33,278 nt of DNA from Desulfacinum infernum DSM 9756 (GCF_900129305.1 NZ_FQVB01000039.1:1-33278); one strand, 5' to 3'; shown: positions 1 through 8,290, counted from the stretch's first letter. The notes: generated by a model not told the origin, from the sequence alone. Numbers and translations: made by a program.

Positions 1-184
1 CATTCACATACGACACACGTCCGAGCCGGAACCGGTTCACGTGAAAATTTACAATGCTCTCGGGCTGCCGGTACGACCATTAAGGAGGCTGACCACCATC
101 GAATGAAAAATTTGTAGTGTAGAATTTGAAAACACTCTACAACAAAATCAGTAACTTATACACAAAAGTGACAAACTTGGGCTA
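1..184 (+). mobile_element. Partial insertion sequence, IS1634-like, right end (left copy)
   Basis: Bases 1-184 are the reverse complement of 33176-32993 with one mismatch (T at 159; the other copy implies C). Similarity stops sharply after 184, which places the IS end at or just inside that base. The stretch contains the last 34 codons of a transposase and about 78 bp of AT-rich tail. The rest of the element lies off the window, so the other terminal repeat and any target duplication cannot be seen. The family call rests on the transposase C-terminus only. Confidence 0.8.
2..106 (+). CDS. IS1634-like transposase, C-terminal fragment
   Basis: Reading from base 2 gives 34 codons and a TGA at 104-106. 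The peptide contains IHIRHTSEPEPVHVKIYNAL, which resembles the extreme C-terminus of DUF4277/IS1634-type DDE transposases, where an (I)HIRK(T/S)SEPEP..IY(N/D)ALGL block follows the catalytic core. The catalytic residues lie upstream of the window, so whether this copy is intact cannot be judged. The fragment is identical to the one read on the other strand at the right edge. The gene points into the window and ends about 280 bp from the convergent YcaO gene. Confidence 0.75.
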   Translation: MHIRHTSEPEPVHVKIYNALGLPVRPLRRLTTIE

Positions 185-331
185 AGCCCATGAGGCGACA
201 GAAAATACGTGAAGGTCCATCCAACGCCCGGCACGAAGCCAATCCGCAGGACAGCCGCCACATTCCCACCTGGTAGAAGCACCATCCCCTCAGCGGTACG
301 GGCGGCTCGCCCGCCGCCGGTGTAGGCGGTA

Positions 332-353
332 GGGGAGGTTCGCGAACCGCCCC
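332..353. repeat. Dispersed palindrome with GGTTCGCGAACC core
   Basis: A 22-bp inverted repeat with one mismatched pair, centred on GGTTCGCGAACC at 337-348. The same core recurs at 8215-8242 and 24624-24659, always between genes. Here it lies about 30 bp past the stop codon of the YcaO gene. It has no T-run on either side, so a repetitive extragenic palindrome is more likely than a simple terminator. The rest of 185-384 shows no gene. Confidence 0.6.
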
Positions 354-384
354 CACATGAATGGATCCCCATGCTTCCGGGCTC

Positions 385-2139
385 CTACGCCCCGGCGGCT
401 TCGCGGGCCAGGTGCTTTTCCAGCCGTTCGATGTTATCCCGTGCGAACTCGATGGTGGGATCCAGCTCCAGGGCCATCTTGTAGAGCCGAACCGCCTCCC
501 GGATGTGGCCCAGCTCGCGCAGGTTGGAGCCGATATTGGCATAGTCGATGGCCGATCCGGGATCCAACTCGATGGCGCGCTCGAAGGCCTCGATGGCGCG
601 GTGGTGTTCCTTGAGCTGGTAAAGGCAGAAACCCCGCAGATTGTAGATCTCTTTCAGCTCCGGGTTGTGCATCTCCGCCTTTTCCAGGGCATCCAGCGCA
701 CGGCGGTAGTCGCCCAGGTCCTTGTGACAGGACGCCATGTGCACATAGATGCTGGCCAGCTCCCCCGGATCAGGATCCTGTTCCAGGGATCGGGAAAAGA
801 GACTCAATGCCTCGCCCGGATTTCCCATGGCTTCCAGACTGTGAGCCCGGAAGAAGGTGAGGTCGAACCGCGGTCCGAACATCGCGTCCAGACTCTCCAG
901 GTACCGGGCCGCCTCCACGGGTTCCAGGCCGCGGATCAAGGTTCGAGCCATGTGCTGGGCGAAGTCCGTGTTGCGCGTGTGCTCCAGGAAATGGGCACCG
1001 GGGATCATCACGTAAACGGCCGGAACCTGCAGCTGCGGGTGGGTGACGTTGAGAACCAGCACCTCCATCCCGATGCCCGACAAGGCAGCCACCGCCCGTT
1101 CAATTTCCACCTTCATGTTGTCGTGGCTGATGTCGGGAAGGGCCTGAATGGGCACGGTGCCGTCGTGTTCCATAAGGTAGCTCGCCGCCTCCAGGTTGGG
1201 GTACTTGGGAAGGGTGGGGCGGTAGGTGGTGCGGTTTTCGAAGTCTCCGGCCAACTGGGCCACCTCCGTCAGAGCCCGGCACAGGGATTTTTCCGGCTGC
1301 GACGTGGTGCCCGCCGTGAAGACGATTTCACTCTTTTCCGGAAACGTGGCCGGGTCGTAGGCCAACACCCCCACGGTGGGGATTCCCGTATCCAGGGAAA
1401 AATCCCGGAGATAGAGCCGGATCCCGTGTCTTTGAAACTTCTCCACCAGCTCCCGGGAAGCGGGATCGGCCAGGCTGTCGGGGTCGATGGCGGGAGTCAC
1501 CAGCTCGTCGTGGCAGATCACCGAGCCCACATGGCGCTCCACCACTTCGCACAAGGCCTGCAAAACCGCTTCCTCCAGGGTGTTTCCGGCGGCGGGTCCG
1601 TTGTACTCGTTGATCAGGTAGAACCAGTCGATGGGGGCCCATTGATCGACCCCCCGGGTCAGGTTCCGCACCGGAACCCATCGGAGCGGGCACTGGGAAA
1701 GGAAGGCCTCCGCCTTTTCCACGGGGGTCTTTTCATCAAAGACTGAGCGCAACAGCATTCGGGCCCCCACGGCGTGCCCGCCCAGGTCCGTCGCCCGAGC
1801 CTTTCGAAAATCGGCGCCGTGAATAAAGGAAAAGAAGCTGAAGCGCTCCATGAGTTCCATGACGGCGCTGGCTTCCGACTGGGCCGGCGTGGCGCCTTTC
1901 CCCATCTGCTTCTTGGTTCCCGTAAAGGCCGTGGCGTCCTCGCCGCACAGGCTGATATAGACCGGGATGCCCAAACGCCCCGTGTCGATCCTCAACGTCT
2001 TGGCGAGAATCCGGATGTTTACGCTCTTGAGCCGCTCCCGAACCCATTGCACCGTCTCTTCGGGCCGCCTCGTCTTTTCCTGGTCGTGACTGAACGTCTT
2101 GAAACTGTCCTGAATCCGAATCTTGGCATCTGGAACCAT
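385..2139 (-). CDS. YcaO-like ATP-dependent cyclodehydratase-fold protein with C-terminal TPR domain
   Basis: A 584-residue protein. Residues about 60-410 form a YcaO domain. Visible hallmarks are the GKGATPAQSEASAVMELMER segment (about 80-99) and NTLEEAVLQALCEVVERH (187-203), which correspond to the ATP/Mg-binding glutamate helices of YcaO proteins. Residues about 428-564 carry four TPR units with the usual G..Y.(E/R)A......L.P spacing. Characterised YcaO proteins use ATP to activate an amide backbone for azoline, thioamide or amidine formation; E. coli YcaO supports methylthiolation of ribosomal protein S12 by RimO. No leader-binding E1-like domain, precursor peptide, TfuA or dehydrogenase gene lies nearby, so the substrate is unknown. 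The TPR tail replaces the usual proline-rich C-terminus. The start is backed by AAGGGA about 6 nt upstream. It is monocistronic, 240 bp downstream of rnd. Confidence 0.85.
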   Translation of the reverse strand: MVPDAKIRIQDSFKTFSHDQEKTRRPEETVQWVRERLKSVNIRILAKTLRIDTGRLGIPVYISLCGEDATAFTGTKKQMGKGATPAQSEASAVMELMERFSFFSFIHGADFRKARATDLGGHAVGARMLLRSVFDEKTPVEKAEAFLSQCPLRWVPVRNLTRGVDQWAPIDWFYLINEYNGPAAGNTLEEAVLQALCEVVERHVGSVICHDELVTPAIDPDSLADPASRELVEKFQRHGIRLYLRDFSLDTGIPTVGVLAYDPATFPEKSEIVFTAGTTSQPEKSLCRALTEVAQLAGDFENRTTYRPTLPKYPNLEAASYLMEHDGTVPIQALPDISHDNMKVEIERAVAALSGIGMEVLVLNVTHPQLQVPAVYVMIPGAHFLEHTRNTDFAQHMARTLIRGLEPVEAARYLESLDAMFGPRFDLTFFRAHSLEAMGNPGEALSLFSRSLEQDPDPGELASIYVHMASCHKDLGDYRRALDALEKAEMHNPELKEIYNLRGFCLYQLKEHHRAIEAFERAIELDPGSAIDYANIGSNLRELGHIREAVRLYKMALELDPTIEFARDNIERLEKHLAREAAGA

Positions 2140-2380
2140 AACTTCCCTTTCTTCCTATGGAAATGGTGCCCCGCGCCTGCAGGGGGAACCGGCCGGGCAC
2201 CGGGCACCTTAACCGCTTTTTTCCCACTTTTCCAGTAGACTTTACACGGAACGGGTCATTACACCACCGGACCGGGCGTACGATACGGGCACACGGTCAC
2301 TCGCCCCCGCCCGTCTCCGTCACTTGGTGAAACATTGCAGACTTCGCGGTTGCCGTCCGTCGGCACGCGGCCATCGGGGA

Positions 2381-3280
2381 TCACGGAAGGGCCCGGGTGA
2401 GCTCTTCGGCTTCCGCCGCTTCCACGGCCCGCCGGATGGTCTGGACCAGGCGCCGGGCGGGACGGCCGGTGCGGTAGGTTCTGGAAAGTCCCCGGACCGC
2501 ATCCAATTGGGGCAGGGTGGTGGGCCGAACCTTGGCGAGCCGAAGCAGGGCCTCGTTGGAAAGAACGCGAAACGGGGCCCGATCCAGGCGCCGGGCTTCC
2601 CGGTCCCGGAACGCATACACTTCCTGAAGAACCTTCCAGCCCTCCTTGGACAGGCTCCGCGCCCCCCGGATTCGCCGGTAACCGTCCTCCGGAAAGCGCT
2701 CCCGGGGAGGGGCCTGGGAACAGACCCTGCCAAAGGCTTCCCGGGACTGCTCCAAGAGGCCCTTCGCCGTCAGCTCCTCGTGGAGTTGTCGGCGAAGCGG
2801 GATAAGATAGTGTGTATCGAGCCGTGCATAGTGGAGCTGCTCCGGCTTCAGGGGGCGTCTTCCCCAGTCGCAGCGCTGCCACTTCTTGTCCAGCTGCACC
2901 TGGAAGCGGGTCTCCAGGATGCCGGCAAGCCCCAGTTGTTTTTCTCCCAGTATCTTACAGGCCAAAGCCGTATCGAAGACATTGCGAAAGCGGAACCCAT
3001 AGTCGCGCTTGAGGGAACCGATGTCGTTGGCGGCGGCATGCAAAATTTTCTCCACCTTGGCGGACCGGAAGACCTCTCCCAGAAGGTGGGCGGACTTCAG
3101 GGCGAGGGTGTCCAGGATGTAGTCCTCATCCTCGGTGGAGATCTGGATCAGGCAGACCTTTTCGTAGTAGGCGTAGTAGCCGTTGGATTCCGTATCCACG
3201 GCGATGTGCCTTTGACGCAGCAAGTTCTCAACCAGCTCCGGGAGCTGTTCATCGGAGTCGATCAGTTGGTACGGGCGCAT
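2381..3280 (-). CDS. rnd: Ribonuclease D (DEDDy 3'-5' exonuclease with HRDC domain)
   Basis: From the ATG at 3280 the product is 299 residues. The DEDDy exonuclease motifs are all visible: D29/E31 in AVDTESN (Exo I), D86 in AANDIGSLK (Exo II) and Y151/D155 in YARLDTHYL (Exo III). A C-terminal HRDC-like region follows (about 205-285). RNase D trims 3' ends of tRNA precursors and other structured RNAs in the cytoplasm. A longer in-frame start exists at 3340, but the 3280 ATG has an AGGAAA ribosome-binding site and leaves room for the divergent smr gene. At 299 residues it is shorter than E. coli RNase D (about 375), with one HRDC domain instead of two, as is common outside the gammaproteobacteria. 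The 240 bp past its stop, before the YcaO gene, show no gene. Confidence 0.88.
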   Translation of the reverse strand: MRPYQLIDSDEQLPELVENLLRQRHIAVDTESNGYYAYYEKVCLIQISTEDEDYILDTLALKSAHLLGEVFRSAKVEKILHAAANDIGSLKRDYGFRFRNVFDTALACKILGEKQLGLAGILETRFQVQLDKKWQRCDWGRRPLKPEQLHYARLDTHYLIPLRRQLHEELTAKGLLEQSREAFGRVCSQAPPRERFPEDGYRRIRGARSLSKEGWKVLQEVYAFRDREARRLDRAPFRVLSNEALLRLAKVRPTTLPQLDAVRGLSRTYRTGRPARRLVQTIRRAVEAAEAEELTRALP

Positions 3281-3338
3281 GAGCGGTTTCCTGCCTTCTG
3301 GGCCTGTGTTATCAGATGCTGATGAAAGGAGCGAATCC

Positions 3339-4118
3339 ATGGGAAAAAGGAAAAAGGCATCGCAGTCCGGCCGCGCCTTTCGGTCTCATCCTCATCCCCG
3401 GCCGAAAAACACAGGCTTCTATACCCCTTTCCAGGAGCTGGATCAACAGATTGCAAAGGTGCGGAAGGGACAGAAAAAGGCCCGTCGCCGCGTTCCTCCT
3501 CCGCCGGATTCCCCCACGGGCCGTGGGCCGGGCCCTGACACCGGGCCTGATGAGGAGCTCTTTTTGCGCGAAGTCTCCGACGTGATTCCTCTCTCGCCCG
3601 AGGACCGTTCGCGGGTCCCGCGGTTCCGTGGCCCCTGCGATTTTCCGCGTTTTGCGGAAGCGGAAGACTGGGAGGTTCTCCGGCACCTGGGGGAACTGGT
3701 GCGGGGGGAATGCCGCTTCGAGCTCACCTTGTCCGATGAATACATGGACGGGGCCGTAGTGGGGCTTCCCCCCTCCATCCTCAAGGGCCTCCGCAACGGG
3801 GACTTCAGTTACCAGGACCATGTGGATCTCCACGGCCTGAACCGCCATGAAGCCAGGGAGTCCGTCGTCCGATTCCTGCAAGAAAGCCACGCCCGGGGGC
3901 TTCGCTGCGTTCTGGTGATCTGCGGCCGGGGGCTCAATTCCAAGGGCAAGGAACCGGTCCTCAAACGGGTGCTGGTGCAGTGGTTCACCCAGGCGCCCCT
4001 AAAGCGCCTCGTGCTCGCCTTTGCCAGCGCCCGCACCTGGGACGGGGGCGCCGGGGCCTTTTACGTGCTGCTGCGCCGAGGCCAGGGAAAGGCCCCCGTA
4101 CGCTCCCCCGCGCTTTAG
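3339..4118 (+). CDS. Smr-domain protein
   Basis: From the ATG at 3339 (AAAGGAG 8-9 nt upstream) the product is 259 residues. The first 130 are basic then acidic and low in complexity, probably disordered. The C-terminal part (about 165-255) is an Smr domain: VDLHGLNRHEAR near its start, VICGRGLNSKG in the middle and the F/A...GG.GAFYVLLRR end. Smr domains occur in MutS2 and as stand-alone proteins and act as nucleases, several on mRNA at collided ribosomes. The gene is divergent from rnd, with about 58 bp between the two start codons. Its last 120 bp overlap the tail of the convergent EamA gene. An upstream in-frame start at 3279 would overlap rnd and is less likely. Confidence 0.85.
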   Translation: MGKRKKASQSGRAFRSHPHPRPKNTGFYTPFQELDQQIAKVRKGQKKARRRVPPPPDSPTGRGPGPDTGPDEELFLREVSDVIPLSPEDRSRVPRFRGPCDFPRFAEAEDWEVLRHLGELVRGECRFELTLSDEYMDGAVVGLPPSILKGLRNGDFSYQDHVDLHGLNRHEARESVVRFLQESHARGLRCVLVICGRGLNSKGKEPVLKRVLVQWFTQAPLKRLVLAFASARTWDGGAGAFYVLLRRGQGKAPVRSPAL

Positions 4119-5045
4119 GAAGACGGCGAGCAGTCGGCGCCACAACCCCACGCCCCATGGGCTCCCGGCCTCCGCACGCCCGCGGGCGCTGAGCACGACT
4201 CCGACCACCACCAGCAGGCCGCCTCCCACCTGCCCCGCCGAGAGACGTTCTCCCAGCACCAGCCACGCGGTCACCACCGTCACGACCGGAATGAGGTTGA
4301 TGAAGACGGCCACGCTGGATGCGGGAAGGGCCCCCAAGGCGCGGTTGTAGAGGAAAAAGGCGCCCAGGCTGGCGAAGAGGCCCAGGAAGCCCACGGCCAA
4401 AGCTCCTTGCGTCGAAACGCGGTGAACCCAGCCGCCCTCCCATTCCCCGACGGCGAAGGGCAGGAAGAAGACGACGGCGAAGAACGCCTGGAGGGTCGTG
4501 ACCGTGAGGGCGCCGTAGCGCCCACCCAGGGTGCGGCTCACGACGGTGTAGACGGCTGCGCAAAGGGCCGCTCCCAGAATCAGGAGATTTCCGGCGAGCG
4601 AAGAGGAAGCCGCCGGGTCGGCACCGTTTTTCACCAGGAGGCCGACGCCCGCCAGCGTCAGCAGGATGCCCATGGCTCCATGAAGCCCCGTGCGTTCCTT
4701 GAGAAAGACGGAAGCGAGAAGGGCCACGAAAACCGGTATGCTGGCAATGATGAGCGAGGCCACCGACGCGCTGGTGCGAAGCAGCCCGTAGGTCTCACAC
4801 ACGAAATAGAGCCCGGGATCCATGATCCCGAGAAGGAAAAAGAGCCCCAGATCCCGCGCATGAATCCTTTCCCTGGCCCGATAAATCCAGAGCAGGGCGA
4901 GCAGGCCTCCCGCCAGCAGGAACCGGGCCGTGAGGAGGCTGTAGGGAGGGAAGGAGCGCAGGGCCACCTTGGTGGCCACGAAAGACATTCCCCAAATGGT
5001 CACCGCCCCCAGAGCGGCGAGATAGGCCTTGGCCGTCGTCTTCAT
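3999..5045 (-). CDS. EamA/DMT-superfamily permease
   Basis: A 348-residue membrane protein with about ten hydrophobic segments in two EamA repeats. The first runs from about residue 8 to 140 and begins AYLAALGAVTIWGMSFVATK, the typical EamA start; the second runs from about 152 to 285. Such proteins export amino acids, other metabolites or drugs; the substrate cannot be told. The last 40-50 residues after the tenth helix are polar and glycine/alanine-rich, and the final 120 bp are antisense to the 3' end of smr. The tail is unusual for the family (about 290-300 residues) and may come from a lost stop codon. AAGGAAG lies just upstream of the ATG. Confidence 0.85.
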   Translation of the reverse strand: MKTTAKAYLAALGAVTIWGMSFVATKVALRSFPPYSLLTARFLLAGGLLALLWIYRARERIHARDLGLFFLLGIMDPGLYFVCETYGLLRTSASVASLIIASIPVFVALLASVFLKERTGLHGAMGILLTLAGVGLLVKNGADPAASSSLAGNLLILGAALCAAVYTVVSRTLGGRYGALTVTTLQAFFAVVFFLPFAVGEWEGGWVHRVSTQGALAVGFLGLFASLGAFFLYNRALGALPASSVAVFINLIPVVTVVTAWLVLGERLSAGQVGGGLLVVVGVVLSARGRAEAGSPWGVGLWRRLLAVFLKRGGAYGGLSLASAQQHVKGPGAPVPGAGAGKGEHEAL

Positions 5046-5113
5046 AAGCTTCCTTCAAAAAAAAACCCGGGCGGACCAACCGCCCAGGCAGCAGGCACGG
5101 GTGGAAAGGAGGT

Positions 5114-5575
5114 CTAGTCCCAGCTCAGGATTTCCTCGTCGTAGATGTTTTCGATCTTCCTCTTGTGCTTGATCTCTTCCTGAGCCAGCATCTCGAAGAC
5201 CTTGGCGGTCTTTTCGTGCAGGCACTTGTCCTTCCAGGCGGAATAGAAGAGATGGGCCTTTTCCTCCTTCTTCATGGCCAGGGTCAGGGCCTCCTGGTAG
5301 GTCATGTCCTCCCGGAACTCCACGTCCATGAGGTAGTCGCTGATCTTGAGATCTTCCACCTTGTCCAAGGTGAAATCCTTCAAACCGGCGGGATCCAGAT
5401 CCTGTAGGAGCTTGCGGTGCTTTTTTTCCTCTTCCACCATCTCCAGGAAGAATTCCCGAATGCCCGGGTTCTTGGCCCGATCGGCGCACTTCTGGTAGAA
5501 ATCCATGGCCAGTTCTTCCTTACGGATGGCGAAATTCACCACATCGTCAAAAGAGCGGCAACTCAATGTGGACAT
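5114..5575 (-). CDS. Rubrerythrin-like ferritin-fold diiron protein without rubredoxin domain
   Basis: From the ATG at 5575 (AGAGGAGG 6-7 nt upstream) the product is 153 residues. It is a four-helix ferritin-like protein with carboxylate and ExxH positions for a diiron site: E20/E21, E50-x-x-H53, E104/E105 and E134-x-x-H137. Rubrerythrins reduce peroxide in anaerobes, but this protein lacks the C-terminal CxxC..CxxC rubredoxin domain, so electrons would come from a separate partner or its role differs. A longer frame reaches 5671, but its first 32 residues have no ribosome-binding site and look spurious. It is transcribed alone; downstream is the convergent-facing start of the EamA gene 68 bp away on the same strand. 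Confidence 0.85.
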   Translation of the reverse strand: MSTLSCRSFDDVVNFAIRKEELAMDFYQKCADRAKNPGIREFFLEMVEEEKKHRKLLQDLDPAGLKDFTLDKVEDLKISDYLMDVEFREDMTYQEALTLAMKKEEKAHLFYSAWKDKCLHEKTAKVFEMLAQEEIKHKRKIENIYDEEILSWD

Positions 5576-5756
5576 AACGGGCCTCCTCTGCGCTTGCTTG
5601 GCATCAGCCGTTTTTTCGTTTCCACCCAAGGGGCATGCGCTCTCATAGCAAGAGCCGCGGCCCCTGGGCAACCTCTTTCATCGGCTTTCTCTCTCACCGG
5701 GCGATCCGCGGGGATAAACCCCGACTCCACCTCATCGGTCCATGTGCTTCCCTACA

Positions 5757-5830
5757 TCCTAGCGCAGCCCTTCAGGGCCGCGGAAAATCGCCCGGCGCCG
5801 GACAGGGCATGGGGTACTGGCTGTCACGAG
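5757..5830. repeat. Decayed left part of the nested-palindrome element (copy A)
   Basis: This matches 29286-29353 of copy D: the TAGCGCAGCCCTTCAGGG hairpin start, then GGCATGGGGTACTGGCTGTCAC. The hairpin arm has one change (GCCGCGG for GCTGCGG). The match ends a few bases before the stop codon of ade (5831-5833), so the right hairpin and arm are missing. Just upstream, 5707-5723 holds a GCGGGGATAAACCCCG hairpin that resembles one at 29165-29191. The whole 5576-5830 gap shows no gene. Confidence 0.6.
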
Positions 5831-7570
5831 TCACGGCCCCACGAAGAGGGGGACCAACTGGAACGTCTCCACGTCCACCAGCCCTCGGTCCGTGATCTTC
5901 AGGCGCGGAATGACGGGAAGAGCCACAAAGGAAAGGGCCATGAAGGGATGGGGCAGGGGAGATCCCAGAGAGCGCGCCGCCTCGTTGAGCGCATCCAGAG
6001 CCCGGCAGACTTCTTCCAGCGGCCGCGGACTCATGAGCCCGGCGATGGGAAGGGGGAGGAAGGCCAGCACGCGCTGATCAACAGCCACCGCCAGCCCCCC
6101 CCGACTTTCGGCCACCGCGCGTGCCGCCGCGATCATGGCGGAATCGGAAGCTCCCACCACCACCAGGTTGTGGGAATCGTGGGCCACCGTACTCGCCAGG
6201 GCGCCTCTTTGGAGGCCGAAGCCCCTCACGAAGCCCACGGCAGGTTTGGGAGGCCCCTCCGGGGAATATCGGTTGTAGACGGCCACCTTCAAAAGGTCCC
6301 GGGCCGGATCCGCGTGGACGAAGCCGTCCGTACTTTGAACCTGTACCACTTCGTGGTCCGTGAGGAGGGTCCCGGCACGGACCCCCAGGGCTCGAAGGCG
6401 CCCGCCCTCCGCCCGTACCTTCAGATCCTCTTCACGCAAAGGGGGCAGATGCATGGGGCTTTCGGGAAGGCCGGGCGTGAAGTCGGTGTTCTCCCCGTCG
6501 CGGTCGATCGGAGCGCCTTCGCGAGCCATCTCCACCCCGTCTTTGAAAACCCGCACGGGCGTCCAGGGATGCAGCGTTGGGCTCACAGAAAAATCGGCCC
6601 GGAACCCCGGGGCCACGGCGCCGCGATCCCGCAGCGCGAAGTGCCGCGCAGGATTGAGACTCGCCATGGCGATGGCCCGCACGGGGTCCAGGCCCAAGGA
6701 CACGGCGCGGTTCACCACGGCATCCATGTGGCCGTGGGCCAGGAGATCCGTGGGGTGGCGGTCATCGCTCACCAGCAGGCACTGGGGCCATGTGGCGTCG
6801 GTCACGGCCCCCACCAGGGTTTCCAGGTCCCTGGACTGGCTTCCCTCACGGATCATGAGCACCATGCCTTTGGCCAGCTTTTCCCGGGCTTCGTCCAAGC
6901 TGGTGGCTTCATGGTCCGTTCGGATGCCCGTGCCGGCATAGGCATTCAAGTCTTTCCCCCAAACCATCGGGGCATGGCCGTCCATGGGCCCATCCTGGAA
7001 AAGCACCACCTTCTCCAGGACCTGCGGATCGCCTGCCAGCACCCCGGGGAAATTCATCACTTCCGCCAGGCCCAGAACCCGCGGATGGGATCGCAGGGTG
7101 TGCAGGTCCGCCCCCCGAAGCTCGGCCCCGGAGGTTTCCAGGGGCGAGGCGGGCACGCAGCTGGGGAGCATGAAAAAGAGGTCCACGGGCATGTCCTCCG
7201 CCGCTTGCAGCAGGTAGCGGATGCCGGCCCCTCCCAGCACATTGGCGATTTCGTGGGGGTCCAGGACGACCGCCGTGGTGCCCCGTGGAAGCAGGGCCCG
7301 GCAAAAGGCCGAGGGGCCCAGGAGCGTGCTTTCCATGTGCAGGTGCCCGTCGATGAAGCCGGGCGCCACGAAAGCCCCCTGAAGATCCACTTCCCGGCGC
7401 CCTCCATATTCCCCCCAGCCGACGAAGCGGCCACCGTGGACCGCCAGGTCGCCGTCCTGGACGCCGCCGGTAAACACATTGACGATGCGCGCGTTCTTCA
7501 GGCAAAGGTCGGCGGGCTCCAGCCCCCGTGCCACCCGGATCCACTGGGACAACGCTGCCAAGTCCAGCAT
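5831..7570 (-). CDS. ade: Adenine deaminase
   Basis: An amidohydrolase-superfamily protein of 579 residues from the ATG at 7570. It converts adenine to hypoxanthine and ammonia in purine salvage. Counting from the alternative GTG at 7582, visible motifs are GFIDGHLHMES (about 75-85, first metal ligands), VLDPHEIANV (107-115), PSCVPASP and the C-terminal VVVGASDSAMIAAARA region typical of Ade; the length matches the family. GAGGGAG lies 11 nt before the ATG but immediately against the GTG, so the ATG is preferred. It starts about 18 bp after the DUF151 gene and is probably cotranscribed with it. The purine genes in the window are far away and on the other strand. Confidence 0.92.
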   Translation of the reverse strand: MLDLAALSQWIRVARGLEPADLCLKNARIVNVFTGGVQDGDLAVHGGRFVGWGEYGGRREVDLQGAFVAPGFIDGHLHMESTLLGPSAFCRALLPRGTTAVVLDPHEIANVLGGAGIRYLLQAAEDMPVDLFFMLPSCVPASPLETSGAELRGADLHTLRSHPRVLGLAEVMNFPGVLAGDPQVLEKVVLFQDGPMDGHAPMVWGKDLNAYAGTGIRTDHEATSLDEAREKLAKGMVLMIREGSQSRDLETLVGAVTDATWPQCLLVSDDRHPTDLLAHGHMDAVVNRAVSLGLDPVRAIAMASLNPARHFALRDRGAVAPGFRADFSVSPTLHPWTPVRVFKDGVEMAREGAPIDRDGENTDFTPGLPESPMHLPPLREEDLKVRAEGGRLRALGVRAGTLLTDHEVVQVQSTDGFVHADPARDLLKVAVYNRYSPEGPPKPAVGFVRGFGLQRGALASTVAHDSHNLVVVGASDSAMIAAARAVAESRGGLAVAVDQRVLAFLPLPIAGLMSPRPLEEVCRALDALNEAARSLGSPLPHPFMALSFVALPVIPRLKITDRGLVDVETFQLVPLFVGP

Positions 7571-7588
7571 GCCGTCCACCACTCCCTC

Positions 7589-8083
7589 TCACATCTTGTA
7601 CTTGCCGAAGTCTTCCGGGTCCAATCTTTCGAGAAGCTCGTCCAGGTTTTCCTTGTCCTCCCGGCGGAACACCGGATGATCCTTGTCTTCCGGCATCTTC
7701 TGGGACCTTCGGAGCACGTCCTCCTTGACGAAGATGGGCGCGTCCGTGCGCAATGCGATGGCGTCACTGGGCCTGGAGTCGATGGTGCTCACTCCGTTGG
7801 AGGTGCGCAGGTGGATCAGGGCATAGTAGGTGTTTTCCCGAAGGTCGCAGACTTCGATCTTTTCCACCACCACGTCGAGATGGTCGAGAACGCTCTTGAA
7901 AAGATCGTGGGTCATGGGACGCGGGAATTTGATCTTTTCCAGTTCCGTGGCGATGGAAGTGGCCTCCAAGAGACCAATCCAGATGGGAAGGTGCTCATCC
8001 CCTTCGGGGTCGTTCAAGATGACAATGGGCGTGTTGCTCTGGGGATCCATCACCAAGCCGGCCACTTGCATGCGTCGATACAT
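7589..8083 (-). CDS. Bifunctional nuclease family protein (DUF151)
   Basis: A 164-residue protein. Residues about 1-130 match the DUF151/BFN fold: VILNDPEGDEHLPIWIG near the N-terminus, then DLRENTYYALIHLR and VSTIDSRPSDAIALRTDAPIFV, the most conserved block of the family. The last 30 residues are charged. Plant BFN proteins have been reported to have RNase and DNase activity; the bacterial role is unclear. DUF151 genes often neighbour miaB in deltaproteobacteria and here it is the next gene after miaB, with about 436 bp of repeats between. AAGGAG lies 6 nt before the ATG. It runs almost directly into ade. Confidence 0.88.
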   Translation of the reverse strand: MYRRMQVAGLVMDPQSNTPIVILNDPEGDEHLPIWIGLLEATSIATELEKIKFPRPMTHDLFKSVLDHLDVVVEKIEVCDLRENTYYALIHLRTSNGVSTIDSRPSDAIALRTDAPIFVKEDVLRRSQKMPEDKDHPVFRREDKENLDELLERLDPEDFGKYKM

Positions 8084-8214
8084 AACGTCTCCTTATGGCC
8101 GGGGCGAGCGATGCGGCCGCTCCCATCCCCCGACTCTCTTCAGGTGCGTTCCCGCCTCGGAACCAGTTGAAATAAGATTCCGCGGGAACGAACATAGTCG
8201 ATGGCGGGCCCCCT

Positions 8215-8242
8215 GTAAGGGCGGTTCGCGAACCGCCCTTAC
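8215..8242. repeat. Perfect 28-bp palindrome with GGTTCGCGAACC core
   Basis: A perfect inverted repeat with two 14-base arms that meet at CGCG. It shares its core with 332-353 and 24624-24659. It lies in the 436-bp miaB-DUF151 gap, about 50 bp upstream of copy B of the nested-palindrome element. No T-run follows on either strand. Confidence 0.75.
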
Positions 8243-8290
8243 GCCGATTCCGGACGGATGATCCTTTGAGACGGAATTTCCGCAGGGCCC

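Noticed and set aside
187-384. RiPP precursor next to the YcaO gene
   Set aside because: No short ORF with a ribosome-binding site and leader/core composition was found here or in 2140-2380. The open frames present are low-complexity shadows with repeats.
5417-8170. A 917-codon open frame on the plus strand
   Set aside because: It is antisense to ade and the DUF151 gene. High GC lets the reverse frame stay open; the encoded protein is rich in H, G, R and Q with no recognisable family.
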